NCBI GenBank assembly: GCA_026393475.1
Contig: JAPLAA010000026.1
Coordinates: 1 to 50,151, forward strand
Source: Actinomycetota bacterium
Lineage (GTDB): Bacteria > Actinomycetota > Acidimicrobiia > Acidimicrobiales > Ilumatobacteraceae
Length of the DNA: 50,151 bases
Direction: 5' to 3'
Under the pieces are notes generated by a model that saw only the letters and a list, made by a program, of their open reading frames with translations, searched no databases and was not told the DNA's origin. Position 1 is the first letter of the stretch; each line of letters opens with the position of its first letter. Below are positions 17,614 through 26,261 of the stretch, piece by piece. The position numbers and the translations under genes are program-made.

Positions 17614-18648
17614 TCAGACCATCACCTGGACGAGCTCGCCGGCGGCCGTGTACTCGACGTACCCACCGCCGCGCGGTACCGACACGTACACCCGGACGAC
17701 CACCGAGAAGTCGGGGGTGAACACCGAGCGCTCCACGATGATGTGGGTGACGACGCCCTCCTCGACGGTCGGCATCAGCGACGGCGCCTCACCGACGGCC
17801 CGCGACAGGAACGTCCAGTCGACGTCGGTGGTGGCGAACAGGTTCGCCTCGAGGTCGCCGTCACCCACCAGGGTCACCGGGCTCGACGCACCGACGAAGC
17901 CGTCGCGATACGGGTACTCGTCGACGTGCAGCGCGTTGGCCGGATCCTGGGCGGTCGCGAATGCGTAGTCGGGGTAGATGGTGACGTTCATCAGCTTCGT
18001 CGGCGCGCCGCCGATCGCTGCTTCGTAGGTGCCGATGAGGGCGGTCGCGCCGGCCGGGTCGAACAGCGAGACGGCCGGGGCGGGCACCGACGCCGCGGGC
18101 ACCGCCGGGACGGTCGGGAGGGAGACGGGCAGCGACACCGGCGGGACGTCCGCATCGGTGGGCACCGCAGGCACGGCCGGCAGCGAGATGTCGGCGGGAA
18201 CGACAGGGTCGACGTCGTCGAGCGCGTCCTGGGCGTCGGCGAACACGCTGTCGAGCGTCGCCTCGGCGTCGTCCAACACCCGCTCCGCCTGTTCGTTGGC
18301 ATCGCGGCCACGCAGGAACGCCCACACGCTCACGCTGATGCCGACAACCGGGCCGATGATGAGCAGCGCGACCACCAGGCCGCCGAGGCCCGAGCGGCGC
18401 GACCTGGGCATCGTCGACCCGAGGGCTGCGCCGGGCGCCGGCTGGAACGGCTGCACGGGCGGCTGCTGGACGGCGCCGAGGAACTGTGCGGCCGTCGGCG
18501 GCGGGACGTCGTCGAAGCCGGGCAGCGGGGTCGACCGTGAGGTGCCGGGCGCAGGGTTGGGTGCCGGCGGGTACGGCGCGGGCGGCACGACGGGCGCCCG
18601 GTTCGTGGGCGTGGGGTCGGTCGTCGGGTTGGGAGGTGCGAAGGACAT
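17614..18648 (-). CDS. membrane-anchored protein with Pro-rich cytoplasmic N-terminus (paralogue 1)
   Basis: A 344-aa protein of unknown function. Residues 1-85 are rich in Pro, Thr and Ala; a membrane helix follows (about 88-112), then an acidic segment, a Val-Pro repeat region and a folded outside domain (about 225-344). The end of that domain (VVTHIIVERSVFTPDFSVVV to the C-terminus) aligns with the end of the next gene upstream (VVSHVTVDRTTLDPALPLTI), so the two are paralogues. A CAGGAG binding site precedes ATG 18648. The 167-bp gap between the pair holds no gene. Confidence 0.75.
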   Translation of the reverse strand: MSFAPPNPTTDPTPTNRAPVVPPAPYPPAPNPAPGTSRSTPLPGFDDVPPPTAAQFLGAVQQPPVQPFQPAPGAALGSTMPRSRRSGLGGLVVALLIIGPVVGISVSVWAFLRGRDANEQAERVLDDAEATLDSVFADAQDALDDVDPVVPADISLPAVPAVPTDADVPPVSLPVSLPTVPAVPAASVPAPAVSLFDPAGATALIGTYEAAIGGAPTKLMNVTIYPDYAFATAQDPANALHVDEYPYRDGFVGASSPVTLVGDGDLEANLFATTDVDWTFLSRAVGEAPSLMPTVEEGVVTHIIVERSVFTPDFSVVVRVYVSVPRGGGYVEYTAAGELVQVMV

Positions 18649-18815
18649 GGGGTGCTCCTGTGGGTTCGGACACGTGGACCGAGCGGCCACGCTGCATTGG
18701 CTGAGATGACTGGAGAGGACTGGAGGACACGGCCGGACGCGCGTGCGGGCGCGCGAGGAGAACGTGTCGACGGACTGGTCGGCCAGGGGGCCGGATGGGA
18801 CGGACGACGGGTCGC

Positions 18816-19487
18816 CTACCCGATGGCGATGACCTCGCCGGCGGCAGACACCTCCACCAGGCCGTTGCCGTTCGGCCCGGTGACGTTGATACGGATCGTG
18901 AGCGGCAGCGCCGGGTCGAGCGTCGTCCGATCGACGGTGACGTGCGAGACGACGCCGTCGTGCACGCCGGCGAGGGTGGGGGCGGCCGACACGAGTTCGG
19001 CGATGCGCTCCCAGGCGACGGCGTCGGCATCGAAGGCGAGGAAGGCGCCGACGTCGCCACCGAAGACGATGGCCGGCTCGCTCGGCACGATCGAACCCGC
19101 CACCCACGCGTACCCCGCCACCCGTCGGTCGGCGCTGCGCGCCGTCACGAACACCCGGTCGGGGTAGAGGCGCACCTGGGTGAGCCGGCCGCCCTCGCTG
19201 TCGACCGCGGCGGCGAGTCGTTCGACGACGGCACCGGCGGCGCCGGGCGCGAAGAAGGTGTCGACACCGTCGGCGAGTCCGAGCGACGTGCGATCACGGG
19301 CGTCGAGGGCCGGCGAGGCGCCGTCGGCGACCGAGGCGGCGGCGTCGGACGTCGACCGCCCGACCATCGAGGCGGCGAAGAGGACGAGCGCCAGCGCCAC
19401 CGCAGCTGCGACGGCGAGCGCGGCGGCGGTGTCGGGTCGACGCCGCCGGAGGGTGACCGGCGTCGGCGGGTGCAGGGTGATCGTCAT
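18816..19487 (-). CDS. membrane-anchored protein (paralogue 2)
   Basis: A 223-aa protein with an N-terminal membrane helix (about 21-43) and an outside domain. The domain has the layout shared with the downstream paralogue: TQVRLYPDRVFVTARSADRR, WVAGSIVPSEP, then VVSHVTVDR and a final two-strand unit ending GEVIAIG. It lacks the paralogue's long Pro-rich N-terminus. A CACACT box lies 6 nt before ATG 19487, and a HAIR-like palindrome lies 34 bp further upstream. Function unknown. Confidence 0.72.
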   Translation of the reverse strand: MTITLHPPTPVTLRRRRPDTAAALAVAAAVALALVLFAASMVGRSTSDAAASVADGASPALDARDRTSLGLADGVDTFFAPGAAGAVVERLAAAVDSEGGRLTQVRLYPDRVFVTARSADRRVAGYAWVAGSIVPSEPAIVFGGDVGAFLAFDADAVAWERIAELVSAAPTLAGVHDGVVSHVTVDRTTLDPALPLTIRINVTGPNGNGLVEVSAAGEVIAIG

Positions 19488-19520
19488 GTGAGCAGTGTGC
19501 GCTCGCCCGTCGGATGGGGG

Positions 19521-19539
19521 CTGAGTAACCCCTACTCAA
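19521..19539 (-). promoter_or_regulatory. HAIR-like inverted repeat upstream of paralogue 2
   Basis: On the minus strand the sequence is TTGAGT-N7-ACTCAG, close to the HspR operator CTTGAGT-N7-ACTCAAG. It lies 34 bp before the 19487 gene and 140 bp after the lon stop. Confidence 0.4.
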
Positions 19540-19574
19540 TTCCGCTGCGTACCCCACGCGCCGGCCACGCGGAC

Positions 19575-19642
19575 GACCTCCGTACCGGACGCCACCAGGG
19601 GCGCTCGGCACGGAGGTCGGTGCGGGACCGGTCGCGACCGGT
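19575..19642 (-). terminator. hairpins downstream of lon
   Basis: Two inverted repeats lie just after the lon stop on the minus strand: a 16-bp perfect palindrome ACCGGTCGCGACCGGT (19627-19642), and GACCTCCGT/ACGGAGGTC arms (19575-19583 and 19610-19618). Neither has a T-run. They are plausible G+C-rich actinobacterial terminators. Confidence 0.4.
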
Positions 19643-19678
19643 GGGATGGGGCCGGTCGGCCGGTCGGCCGGTGGGCCG

Positions 19679-22078
19679 TCAGGCGAAGGCGGCGGCGAGC
19701 ACGTCGGCGTAGGTGTCGGCGAGGTGGAAGGTCATCACCTCGCGCACCTTCTCGGGCACGTCGTCGAGGTCGGGCCCGTTGCGCTTTGGCAACACGACCT
19801 CGGTGAGGCCGGCCCGGTGGGCGGCGAGCACCTTCTGCTTCACACCACCGATCGGCAGCACCTTGCCCTGCAGGGTGATCTCACCGGTCATGCCCACGGT
19901 GGGCTTCACGACCTTGCCGGTGAGCAGGCTCACCAACGCCGTGGTCATCGTGACGCCCGCCGACGGACCGTCCTTCGGCACCGCACCGGCGGGCACGTGG
20001 ACGTGCACCCGCTTGGCCAACGTCGCCGGATCGACCCCGAGCTCCTCGGCGTGCGAGCGCACGTAGCTGAGCGCGATGTGCGCGCTCTCCTTCATCACGT
20101 CGCCGAGCTGACCGGTGAGGGTGAGGGTGGGCTCGGTGGTGGCCGCGTCGCCCGCGAGCGGGAACGCCGTGGTCTCGATGAACAGCACGTCGCCACCGCT
20201 GCCGGTGACGGCCAGGCCGGTCGCGACACCGGGGACGTTGGTGCGCTCGGGCACCTCGTCGTCCACCTTCGGACGGCCGAGCCAGTCGCGCACCTCCGGC
20301 GAGTCGACCTCGATCGGTGCCGTGCGCTTCCCGGTGGCCACGGCCGCGGCGACCTTGCGGGACAGCTTGCCGAGCTCGCGTTCGAGCGAACGGACGCCTG
20401 CCTCGCGGGTGTAGCCGGTGATCGTGGTGCGCAGCGCCGCCTCGGTGACGGCGACCTCGTCGGCCTGCAGGCCCGATCGCTCGAGCTGGCGGGGCAGCAG
20501 GTAGCGCTCGGCGATGAAGACCTTCTCGTCCTCGGTGTAGCCGTCGAGGCGCACGAGCTCCATGCGGTCGAGCAGCGGCGCGGGGATGGAGTCGGCCACG
20601 TTCGCGGTCGCGATGAACACGACCTGGCTGAGGTCGAGCTCGACCTCGAGGTAGTGGTCGCGGAACGTGTGGTTCTGGGCGGGGTCGAGCACCTCGAGCA
20701 GGGCGGCGGTGGGGTCGCCGCTCCAGCCGCCGGCGCTGAGCTTGTCGACCTCGTCGAGCAGCACGACCGGGTTCATGCTCCCGGCCTCGATGATCGCCCG
20801 GGCGATGCGGCCCGGCTGGCTGCCCACGTAGGTGCGACGGTGCCCGCGGATCTCGGCTTCGTCGCGCACGCCGCCGAGGGCGACGCGCACGAAGTTGCGA
20901 CCCATGGCCCGGGCGATCGACTCGCCGAGGCTGGTCTTGCCCACGCCTGGCGGACCGACGAGGGTGACGACGGTGCCCGCCGCCCTGCTCTGCTCGGCGA
21001 CGTCGCGGTCGGCACGCAGCTTGCGCACCGCCAGGAACTCGACGATGCGGTCCTTCACGTCGTCGAGGCCGTAGTGATCGGCGTCGAGGATCTCGCGGGC
21101 GGTGGCCAGCTCGAGCTGATCGGGCGTACGGGTGGCCCACGGCAGTTCGAGGATGCGGTCGAGCCAGGTGCGCACCCACGAGTGCTCGGGGCTCTGCTGG
21201 CTCATCCGTTCGAGCCGGTCGATCTCCTTGTCGATGAACGACGCGACCTTGTCGGCGAGATCGGGGCGGATCGCCTCGAGCTTCGAGCGGTACTCGCCCA
21301 CCACGTCGTCGTCGCCCTCGCCGAGTTCCTTGCGGATCGCGGCGAGCTGCTGGCGCAGGAGGTAGTCGCGCTGCTGCTTGTCGACGCCTTCGGTGACGTC
21401 GGCGCGGATCTGTGCGGTGACCTGCAGTTCGGCCAGGTGGTCGCGGGCCCAGTCGGCGACGAGCTGGAGGCGGGCCTCGAGCTCGACCGCGTGCAGCACC
21501 TGGTCGCGCAGGCCGCCGTCGACCTCGCTCCACGTGACGACGGCGTCGGCGAGCGCACCGGGCTCGGCGATGGTGCGGAGGATCTCGGGCAGGCGCCGGC
21601 TCTGGCGGAGCTTGGCGATCTCCTCGAGCACCACCCGCAGTTCGCGGGCCACGGCCTCGACCCGCGGGGTGGGGCGGGGGTCGGTGAGCACCTCGACGTC
21701 GGCGTGGTCGGCGCCGCGGTCGCTGGTGTGTCGGGCGAGGATGCGAGCCCGGCCCTCGGCCTGCACGATCGCGGCGGGCTGGCCACCGGGCAGCGAGCCA
21801 CGGCTCGGCACCCGTGCCACGACGCCGAGGGCGGCGGACGTGAGCGGGGCGGCGCTGGGGTGGGCGGACTGTCCGCCCGCCGCGGCCACCGGTGCCACGA
21901 GGAGCACCCGCCCGTCGCCCGCAGCGGCAGCCTCGACCGCGAGCCGGACGGCGTCGTTGTCGAGGGCCAGGGTGACGAGGGTGCCCGGCAGCACCACGGT
22001 GGGCAGCGGCAGGACGGGGAGGGAGAGGACGGGCGTGGAGGTGAGGAGCGAGCGGTCGGGGTCGGTCACATCGGTCAT
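19679..22078 (-). CDS. lon: ATP-dependent Lon protease
   Basis: A 799-aa LonA protease: N-terminal substrate-binding domain (about 1-220), AAA+ ATPase with Walker A GPPGVGKTSL (near residue 370) and Walker B VVLLDEVDKL, and a C-terminal Ser-Lys peptidase with Ser706 (KDGPSAGV) and the GGVKQK lysine segment. It degrades misfolded and short-lived regulatory proteins in the cytoplasm. The length matches E. coli Lon. The ATG at 22078 follows a -10 TACCGT by 7 nt. The HspR-type operator before it suggests heat-shock control. Confidence 0.96.
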   Translation of the reverse strand: MTDVTDPDRSLLTSTPVLSLPVLPLPTVVLPGTLVTLALDNDAVRLAVEAAAAGDGRVLLVAPVAAAGGQSAHPSAAPLTSAALGVVARVPSRGSLPGGQPAAIVQAEGRARILARHTSDRGADHADVEVLTDPRPTPRVEAVARELRVVLEEIAKLRQSRRLPEILRTIAEPGALADAVVTWSEVDGGLRDQVLHAVELEARLQLVADWARDHLAELQVTAQIRADVTEGVDKQQRDYLLRQQLAAIRKELGEGDDDVVGEYRSKLEAIRPDLADKVASFIDKEIDRLERMSQQSPEHSWVRTWLDRILELPWATRTPDQLELATAREILDADHYGLDDVKDRIVEFLAVRKLRADRDVAEQSRAAGTVVTLVGPPGVGKTSLGESIARAMGRNFVRVALGGVRDEAEIRGHRRTYVGSQPGRIARAIIEAGSMNPVVLLDEVDKLSAGGWSGDPTAALLEVLDPAQNHTFRDHYLEVELDLSQVVFIATANVADSIPAPLLDRMELVRLDGYTEDEKVFIAERYLLPRQLERSGLQADEVAVTEAALRTTITGYTREAGVRSLERELGKLSRKVAAAVATGKRTAPIEVDSPEVRDWLGRPKVDDEVPERTNVPGVATGLAVTGSGGDVLFIETTAFPLAGDAATTEPTLTLTGQLGDVMKESAHIALSYVRSHAEELGVDPATLAKRVHVHVPAGAVPKDGPSAGVTMTTALVSLLTGKVVKPTVGMTGEITLQGKVLPIGGVKQKVLAAHRAGLTEVVLPKRNGPDLDDVPEKVREVMTFHLADTYADVLAAAFA

Positions 22079-22085
22079 GGGCGAG

Positions 22086-22123
22086 ACGGTATCGTCATGA
22101 AACTTGATTGCAACCCACTCATG
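22086..22123 (-). promoter_or_regulatory. lon promoter with overlapping HAIR-like operator
   Basis: The minus strand has -35 TTGCAA (22108-22113), a 16-bp spacer and -10 TACCGT (22086-22091), the last lying 7 nt before the lon ATG. Over the -35 lies CTTGATT-N7-ACTCATG (22103-22123, plus strand), matching the HspR site CTTGAGT-N7-ACTCAAG at 12 of 14 positions. In Streptomyces lon is known to be under HspR control. Confidence 0.6.
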
Positions 22124-22144
22124 TTTGTGGAGCGGACACGACGC

Positions 22145-23392
22145 TCAACTCGTGAGTGCTGCCGCCTTCTCCAGTGCCTCGTCCCACGACGCCTGCGCTG
22201 CGAGCAGCGCCCGGAACGGCATCACCATCTTCGGCATGCTCACCCCGAGCACGCCGCGCAGGCGTCCCTGCCAGCCATAGAGCGCCGCGAACGACCCGTC
22301 GGTGCTGCCCGCGAACACGTGCACCTCGTCGTCGCCGTGGGCGCGACCCACGAACTGGATCCGGCTCTCGAACTGGTCGCTCCAGAAGAACGGCACCGAT
22401 TCGTACGGAGTGGGTGCGGATCCTGCGGCGACGGCCAACAGGTTCCGCGCCGCCACGGCACCCTGCTCGGCAGCGTTGGTCCAGTGCTCGACGCGCATCA
22501 CCGCGTCGTCGTGCGGGTCGAACACGTGGTTGTGCCAGCGGGCGCAGTCACCTGCCGCATACACGCCTGGCACGCCGGTCCAGAGGGTGTCGTCGCACAC
22601 GATGCCGTCGCGGAGCTCGAGCCCGCTGTCGGCGAGCCAGTCGGTGGCCGGCGACACCCCGATACCCACCACGACGACGTCGCTGCCGATCAGCGTGCCG
22701 TCGCCGAGTCGCACGCCGGCCACCCTGCCGTCGACACCCTCGATCGCCGACACCTGCACACCGCAGCGCAGGTCGACGTCGTGGCGGGCGTGCACGCTCG
22801 CCACCGCGGCACCGAGCTCGACGCCGAGCCCGCGGATCAGCGGCGACGGTGCACCCTCGAGCACCGTGACCAGGCAGCCCGCCTGGCGAGCCGTCGCGGC
22901 GACCTCCAGCCCGATGAATCCGGCCCCGATGACGGTGACCCGCGTGGCCTCGCCGAGGCGTGAGCGCAGATCGAGCGCGTCGGCCAGTGTGCGCAGTTCG
23001 CAGATGCCGTCGAGCGCCGGCTGACCGGGCAGCCGGCGCGGTGCGGCGCCCGTGGCGATCACCACGCCGTCGTAGGGCACCTCGCCACCGTCGGCCAGCG
23101 CGATCGTGCGCCGCTCGGTGTCGAGGCCGGTGGCACGCACGCCCAGGCGCAGCTCGAGACCGAGCTCGTCGAACGCCTCCGGCTTGCGGAGCCGGATGCG
23201 GTCGCCGTCCCACTCGCCGGCGAGCAACTTCTTCGACAACGGTGGCCGGTCGTAGGGAACCTCGTCCTCGGCGCCCACCAGCGTGATCCGACCGGCGAAG
23301 CCGTCGGTGCGCAGCGTCTCGCAGGCGCGCAGTCCCGCCAGGGAGGCGCCGATGACCACCACGTGGTCGAGCGGTCCGGTGTTCGCGCCCAC
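22145..23392 (-). CDS. FAD/NAD(P)H-dependent ferredoxin reductase
   Basis: A 415-aa pyridine nucleotide-disulfide type reductase. It has an N-terminal FAD site (VVVIGASLAGLRACETL), YDRPPLSKKLL, an NAD(P)H site (VTVIGAGFIGLEVAATA), GDCARW and a C-terminal reductase domain (FFWSDQFESRIQFVG). Such enzymes pass electrons from NAD(P)H to a ferredoxin serving P450s or dioxygenases. Two P450 genes lie 3-5 kb away, but no ferredoxin gene is in the window. GTG 23392 starts one base after the upstream GNAT stop, so the two are co-transcribed. Confidence 0.9.
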   Translation of the reverse strand: MGANTGPLDHVVVIGASLAGLRACETLRTDGFAGRITLVGAEDEVPYDRPPLSKKLLAGEWDGDRIRLRKPEAFDELGLELRLGVRATGLDTERRTIALADGGEVPYDGVVIATGAAPRRLPGQPALDGICELRTLADALDLRSRLGEATRVTVIGAGFIGLEVAATARQAGCLVTVLEGAPSPLIRGLGVELGAAVASVHARHDVDLRCGVQVSAIEGVDGRVAGVRLGDGTLIGSDVVVVGIGVSPATDWLADSGLELRDGIVCDDTLWTGVPGVYAAGDCARWHNHVFDPHDDAVMRVEHWTNAAEQGAVAARNLLAVAAGSAPTPYESVPFFWSDQFESRIQFVGRAHGDDEVHVFAGSTDGSFAALYGWQGRLRGVLGVSMPKMVMPFRALLAAQASWDEALEKAAALTS

Positions 23393-23393
23393 G

Positions 23394-23744
23394 TCAGCGC
23401 TCCTCGAGGGCACGGAGCATGGCGTGGTCGACGATGTCGTCGTACTCGGGGTGCTTCGCGATCCAGCCGGCGATGAACGGGCACAGCGGCACCGCGACGT
23501 TGCCGCTCGCGCGCACGTCGTCGAGCGCTGCGCGGGCGACCGTGGAGCCGAGGCCCTGCCCCTCGTAGGACGGGTCGATCTCGGTGTGGGTGAACACCAC
23601 CCGGTGCGCCTTCGCGACGTATTCGGCGAAACCGGCGAGCGCGCCACCGACGCGCACCTCGTAGCGGCGTTCCTCGGGGACGTGCACCACCTCGACGGCG
23701 GGGACGGCCGGTGGGGCAGGGGTGGCGGACGGATCGTCACTCAT
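23394..23744 (-). CDS. small GNAT-like N-acetyltransferase
   Basis: A 116-aa protein of the short Gcn5-like (YidJ/COG2388) group. The diagnostic features are a beta-strand FTHTEIDPSYEGQGLGSTVARAALDD, which includes the acetyl-CoA loop, and CPFIAGWIAKHPEYDDIV. The acceptor is unknown. A TAGTGT box 7 nt before ATG 23744 suggests leaderless transcription of the GNAT-reductase pair. It is divergent from the kinase-lyase fusion gene 102 bp away. Confidence 0.85.
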   Translation of the reverse strand: MSDDPSATPAPPAVPAVEVVHVPEERRYEVRVGGALAGFAEYVAKAHRVVFTHTEIDPSYEGQGLGSTVARAALDDVRASGNVAVPLCPFIAGWIAKHPEYDDIVDHAMLRALEER

Positions 23745-23846
23745 GCGTTGGACACTAGAACGCACCGGCGATTCACGCCGCTGCCCCGCCGACGCGATCG
23801 GAACGGCCGCGGCACGTGCTGGGCCGCCGCGATACCGTCGACGCCC

Positions 23847-26159
23847 ATGTCGCTCCCCGTCGACCCGGTCATCCTCTCGCCCGCCCCGCCCTGCACCCTC
23901 GCCGACGCCGTGGCGATCGCCACCGGGTTCGGCATCACCGCGACATCGGCAGTCGACCTCGGCAGCGAGCGCGACCGCACGTTCATGCTGCTCGGCGCGA
24001 ACGGGGAACGGCTCGCGGTGATGAAGGTCTCGAACGCGGCGGAGTCGGTGGCCACCCTCGACATGGAGGCCGACGTGGTCGGCCACATCGCGAGCGTCGA
24101 CCCCGACCTTCCGGTGGCGCGGCCACGCCCGGTGCCGGGCGCCGAGGACGGGCCCCGACGGCTGCCGTGGACGTCCGAGCTGGGCACGCACTGGGTGCGC
24201 GCCTACGACCTGGTGCCCGGCCACGCTCGCCACGACCCGCGACGGCTCGACGACCGTGCGCTGGTGGCCTGGGGCCGCTCCACGGCGCGACTCGGCAGGG
24301 CGATGCGAGGCTTCGTGCACCCGAGCGCGATGCGGGTGATGCCGTGGGACGTGCAGCACGCGAGCAGCGTTCGCACGATGCTCGACGCCATCGCCGACCC
24401 GGCCGCCCGCGCCTCGGTGGAGCGGGTGATCGACCGTTTCGACGAGGTCGTCGTCCCGCGCTGGCCGGCGCTGCGCGCCCAGCTCGTGCACGGCGACCTC
24501 ACCTGCGACAACGCACTCGTCGACGACGACGGCCTCATCACCGGCATCGTCGACTTCGGCGACATGAGCCACAGCGCGCTGATGGCCGACGTCGCGTCGA
24601 TGCTCGATTCGATCTGCACGGGTCGCGATGGCGACGAGCTGTTCCGATCGGCGCGGCTGCTGCTCGACGGCTACCAGCGGGTGACGCCGCTCGAGCCGAT
24701 CGAACTCGAGATCGTGGGCGAGTTGTGTGCAGCACGGGCAGCCGTCGGCGTGGCCATCTCGAGCTGGCGGGCGAAACAGGGCCTCGAGGACCCCACCTTC
24801 GCCACGCGCTACAACGACACCGCACTCGCGATGATCGACACGATGCTCGAGCTCGGCTGGGACGGCGTGCGCCGTGAGCTCGGCGGCGGCCACGGCGGCG
24901 ACGATCTCGTCGGCCGACGGACGCGTGTGCTCGGCCCGGCGATGGAGTCGCTCAGCTACACCACACCGGTGCACATGGCGAGCGCCGACGGTGCGTTCAT
25001 GTACGACACGGACGGCCGCGCCTATCTCGACATGTACAACAACGTGCCCGCGGTCGGCCACGCGCACCCGCGCGTCACCGAGGCGATCGCCCGCCAGTCG
25101 CGGGTGCTGAACACCAACCTGCGCTACCTCCACGCGTCGGCGGTCGAGCTGGCCGAGCGGCTCACGGCGTCGTGTCCGCCGTCGCTCGACACGGTGTTCT
25201 TCGTGAACTCCGGCTCGGAGGCCAACGACCTCGCCTGGCGCCTGGCCACCACCTTCACCGGCAACACCGGCGGGCTGTGCACCACCCGCGCCTACCACGG
25301 CATCTCGCACGCCATCGCGCCGTTCTCGCCGGAGACGCTCGGCCCCGAGCACCTGCCCGACTGGCTCGAATGCTGGGCACCGACCGACACCTACCGCGGC
25401 CTCCACACGGACGCGTCGTCGTTCCGGGCGGCGCTCGACGCGCTCGCTGCCAGGGACGTCCGACCGGCGATGGCGATCCTCGACGGCGTGCTGCAGAGCG
25501 ACGGGGTGTACGACCTCGCGCCCGAACTGGTGCAGGCGTGGGTGCGGATGACCCACGACGCCGGCGGGCTGTGGGTGGCCGACGAGGTACAGGGCGGCCA
25601 CGGGCGCACCGGCGAGGCGATGTGGTCGTTCGAGCGGTTCGGCATCGAGCCCGACTTCGTCACGCTCGGCAAGCCGATGGGCAACGGTCACCCCGTCGCC
25701 GCGGTCATCACACGCCGCGAGATCGCCGAGCGCTTCGCCGCTGACACCGTGTTCTTCAGCACCTTCGGCGGCAACCAGGTGTCGGTCGCAGCGGCGCACG
25801 CCGTGCTCGACGTGCTGCGCGACGAGCGCGTGCTGCCCCGTGTGGTGGAGGCGGGCGAGGCACTCCGAGCCGCGGTTCGCGAGGTCGCCGTCGACCACGA
25901 GTGCATCGGTGACGTGCGCGGCATGGGGCTGGCGAACGCGGTCGAGATCGTCGCCGATCTTGCGACGAAGGAACCCGACGCGGCCACGACCGAGGCGATC
26001 AAGAACGGCCTGCGCGATCGCGGCGTGCTCGTCGGCACGACCGGCACGTCGGGCAGCATGCTGAAGGTCCGTCCCACCCTCGCCTTCACCGCCCGCGAGG
26101 TCCCCGTCTTCGCCACCGCACTCCGCGCCACCCTCGAGTCGCTCCCTCCCCCGCGATGA
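23847..26159 (+). CDS. fusion of an APH-type kinase and a class III PLP enzyme
   Basis: A 770-aa two-domain protein. Residues 1 to about 340 are an aminoglycoside/choline-kinase-like phosphotransferase (LVHGDLTCDN with His215 and Asp217, then IVDFGDM). Residues about 345-770 are a class III aminotransferase-fold PLP enzyme (NSGSEANDLA, DEVQGGHGRTG, Lys609 in TLGKPMGNGHP). TLGKPMGNG is typical of the phospho-lyase branch that acts on O-phosphoethanolamine or 5-phosphohydroxylysine. A single chain that phosphorylates an amino alcohol and then eliminates phosphate is therefore likely. The stop codon lies inside a 107-bp repeat. A TACCGT box lies 8 nt before ATG 23847. Confidence 0.88.
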   Translation: MSLPVDPVILSPAPPCTLADAVAIATGFGITATSAVDLGSERDRTFMLLGANGERLAVMKVSNAAESVATLDMEADVVGHIASVDPDLPVARPRPVPGAEDGPRRLPWTSELGTHWVRAYDLVPGHARHDPRRLDDRALVAWGRSTARLGRAMRGFVHPSAMRVMPWDVQHASSVRTMLDAIADPAARASVERVIDRFDEVVVPRWPALRAQLVHGDLTCDNALVDDDGLITGIVDFGDMSHSALMADVASMLDSICTGRDGDELFRSARLLLDGYQRVTPLEPIELEIVGELCAARAAVGVAISSWRAKQGLEDPTFATRYNDTALAMIDTMLELGWDGVRRELGGGHGGDDLVGRRTRVLGPAMESLSYTTPVHMASADGAFMYDTDGRAYLDMYNNVPAVGHAHPRVTEAIARQSRVLNTNLRYLHASAVELAERLTASCPPSLDTVFFVNSGSEANDLAWRLATTFTGNTGGLCTTRAYHGISHAIAPFSPETLGPEHLPDWLECWAPTDTYRGLHTDASSFRAALDALAARDVRPAMAILDGVLQSDGVYDLAPELVQAWVRMTHDAGGLWVADEVQGGHGRTGEAMWSFERFGIEPDFVTLGKPMGNGHPVAAVITRREIAERFAADTVFFSTFGGNQVSVAAAHAVLDVLRDERVLPRVVEAGEALRAAVREVAVDHECIGDVRGMGLANAVEIVADLATKEPDAATTEAIKNGLRDRGVLVGTTGTSGSMLKVRPTLAFTAREVPVFATALRATLESLPPPR

Positions 26160-26258
26160 GAGATGAGTGCCCGTGGCGCGCCGATCTCTCATCGCCCTCG
26201 TGGACCTCGACCGGGTGATGAGAGATGGGGGCGGCACCGCCACTCATCTCTCATCGCG
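26152..26258. repeat. 107-bp inverted-repeat element, copy A
   Basis: The ends are perfect 18-bp inverted repeats (CGCGATGAGAGATGAGTG). Inside, the core GATGAGAGAT recurs in alternating orientation at 26155, 26184 (reverse), 26217 and 26246 (reverse), so the element can fold into two hairpins. It contains the stop codon of the fusion gene and ends 3 bp before the P450 stop. A second copy of equal length is at 36247-36353. Confidence 0.9.
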
Positions 26259-26261
26259 AAG

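Noticed and set aside
19646..22963. 1105-codon open frame on the plus strand
   Set aside because: It is antisense to lon and the reductase, has His/Arg/Gly-biased composition typical of shadow frames in G+C-rich DNA, and shows no motif. Lon is certain on the other strand.
23745..26243. Long minus-strand frame running into the GNAT gene
   Set aside because: Only the last 116 codons (from 23744) show a family pattern. The rest is antisense to the kinase-lyase fusion, which has clear catalytic motifs.
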